Source: Rickettsiales bacterium (GTDB lineage Bacteria > Pseudomonadota > Alphaproteobacteria > Rickettsiales > Anaplasmataceae). From it: a stretch of 6,594 nucleotides of DNA. Shown piece after piece: positions 6,195 through 6,594 of this stretch (the stretch's first letter is position 1; every line of letters begins with the position of its first letter). The position numbers were made by a program, and so were the translations under genes. Location: assembly GCA_031281335.1 (NCBI GenBank), contig JAITFM010000020.1:1-6594 (forward strand), written 5' to 3'. A model generated the notes under the pieces. The model made no database searches, was not told the origin of the DNA, and saw nothing but the letters and a program-made list of their open reading frames with translations.

Positions 6195-6558
6195 TTACCA
6201 TTGGGATTTCTCTTCAATCCAAGCATTTTTTATATAGACAGGTCCTTTTTTTAAGGAAAGAAAACATAAATCATACCTAACCGAATGATCTAAAAAACTA
6301 AGGTTTTTACTTAGAAAATATTTAGAGGAATTTATAATAGACTGACATTGAAGAGAAGATATCGGTATTTCTTTTCCAAGTAAGCTTGTTTTAACTTCTA
6401 TAAAAATCAGTTCTTTTTTTTTTAGATACAATTAAGTCAACTTCACCAAACCTACAACGATAACGGTGCTTTATAACATTGTACCACTTTAACTTTAAAT
6501 ATATTAAAGTTAATAACTCACCAAAATAGCCTATAAAATAGCGTAACTTACTTATCAT
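6195..6558 (-). pseudogene. yraN: UPF0102/YraN-family nuclease-like protein, frame broken at an A10 run
   Basis: From ATG 6558 the minus strand reads MISKLRYFIGYFGELLT, then RYRCRFGEVDLIVSKKK, reaching ten consecutive A residues (plus-strand T10, 6414-6423) and leaving frame. With nine A it would continue ELIFIEVKTSLLGKEIP to TAA 6195-6197, giving 120 residues, the normal size for this family. The joined protein has the family's restriction-endonuclease-like core: G-x-x-G-E near the start (G10-E14), GEVDLI (38-43) and IEVKT (53-57), corresponding to the PD-(D/E)xK-type acidic residues and lysine. The role of YraN is poorly known; DNA processing or recombination is suspected. Polymerase slippage on A10 could restore part of the product, so loss is not certain. 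The frame is also open upstream to the window edge, but the ATG gives the expected N-terminus. Confidence 0.8.
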
Positions 6559-6578
6559 AAGAAAGAAAATTATGATAA
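6552..6578. repeat. Perfect 9-bp inverted repeat spanning the yraN start codon
   Basis: TTATCATAA (6552-6560) and TTATGATAA (6570-6578) are exact complements around a 9-nt spacer. On the minus strand the second arm contains the yraN ATG (6558-6556), so an RNA hairpin would hide the start codon; the DNA could instead be an operator overlapping a -10-like TATCAT. No Shine-Dalgarno sequence is seen. Confidence 0.5.
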
Positions 6579-6594
6579 TAATTAACTTTTTGTA

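Noticed and set aside
1..6594. CRISPR array, tRNA or rRNA gene, transposase
   Set aside because: No regularly spaced identical repeats, cloverleaf with recognisable arms, rRNA-like stretch or transposase motif was seen on either strand.

Overview
The window looks like a piece of a Wolbachia-type genome (Rickettsiales, Alphaproteobacteria). This is an inference from low GC, the gene families present, a ddl-ftsQ pair retained in a gene-poor setting, several freshly broken reading frames, and a short palindromic coding element inside ddl of the kind known from Rickettsia and Wolbachia. No database search was possible, so the strain is not identified.

Layout. Positions 1-960 (+) hold the 3' part of an sn-glycerol-1-phosphate dehydrogenase-like gene. 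It converges on dprA (970-2064, -), which is interrupted by a single in-frame TAA. A short divergent intergenic region follows, with a perfect palindrome and a candidate promoter, and leads into a 7Fe ferredoxin, fdxA (2194-2568, +). A possible small membrane-protein gene with a one-base frame break starts on the fdxA stop codon (2568-2677). Next is an RDD-family membrane protein made of two tandem RDD domains (2754-3797, +). A predicted promoter then drives ddl (3864-4880, +), which overlaps ftsQ (4861-5619, +) by 20 bp.

Positions 5620-6194 contain no convincing intact gene. They carry a near-consensus promoter, diverged direct repeats 141 bp apart, and traces of a decayed reading frame. The window ends with a UPF0102/YraN-type nuclease-like gene (6195-6558, -) whose frame is broken at a run of ten A residues, and with a 9-bp inverted repeat over its start codon.

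Function. Ddl makes D-Ala-D-Ala for lipid II, and FtsQ links divisome parts in the inner membrane. Their overlap reflects the ancestral dcw (division and cell wall) cluster, kept although these bacteria have little or no classical cell wall. FdxA is an electron carrier. DprA and YraN belong to DNA uptake, recombination or processing, and both are disrupted here. That fits loss of DNA-processing functions in a host-restricted bacterium, unless readthrough or slippage rescues them.
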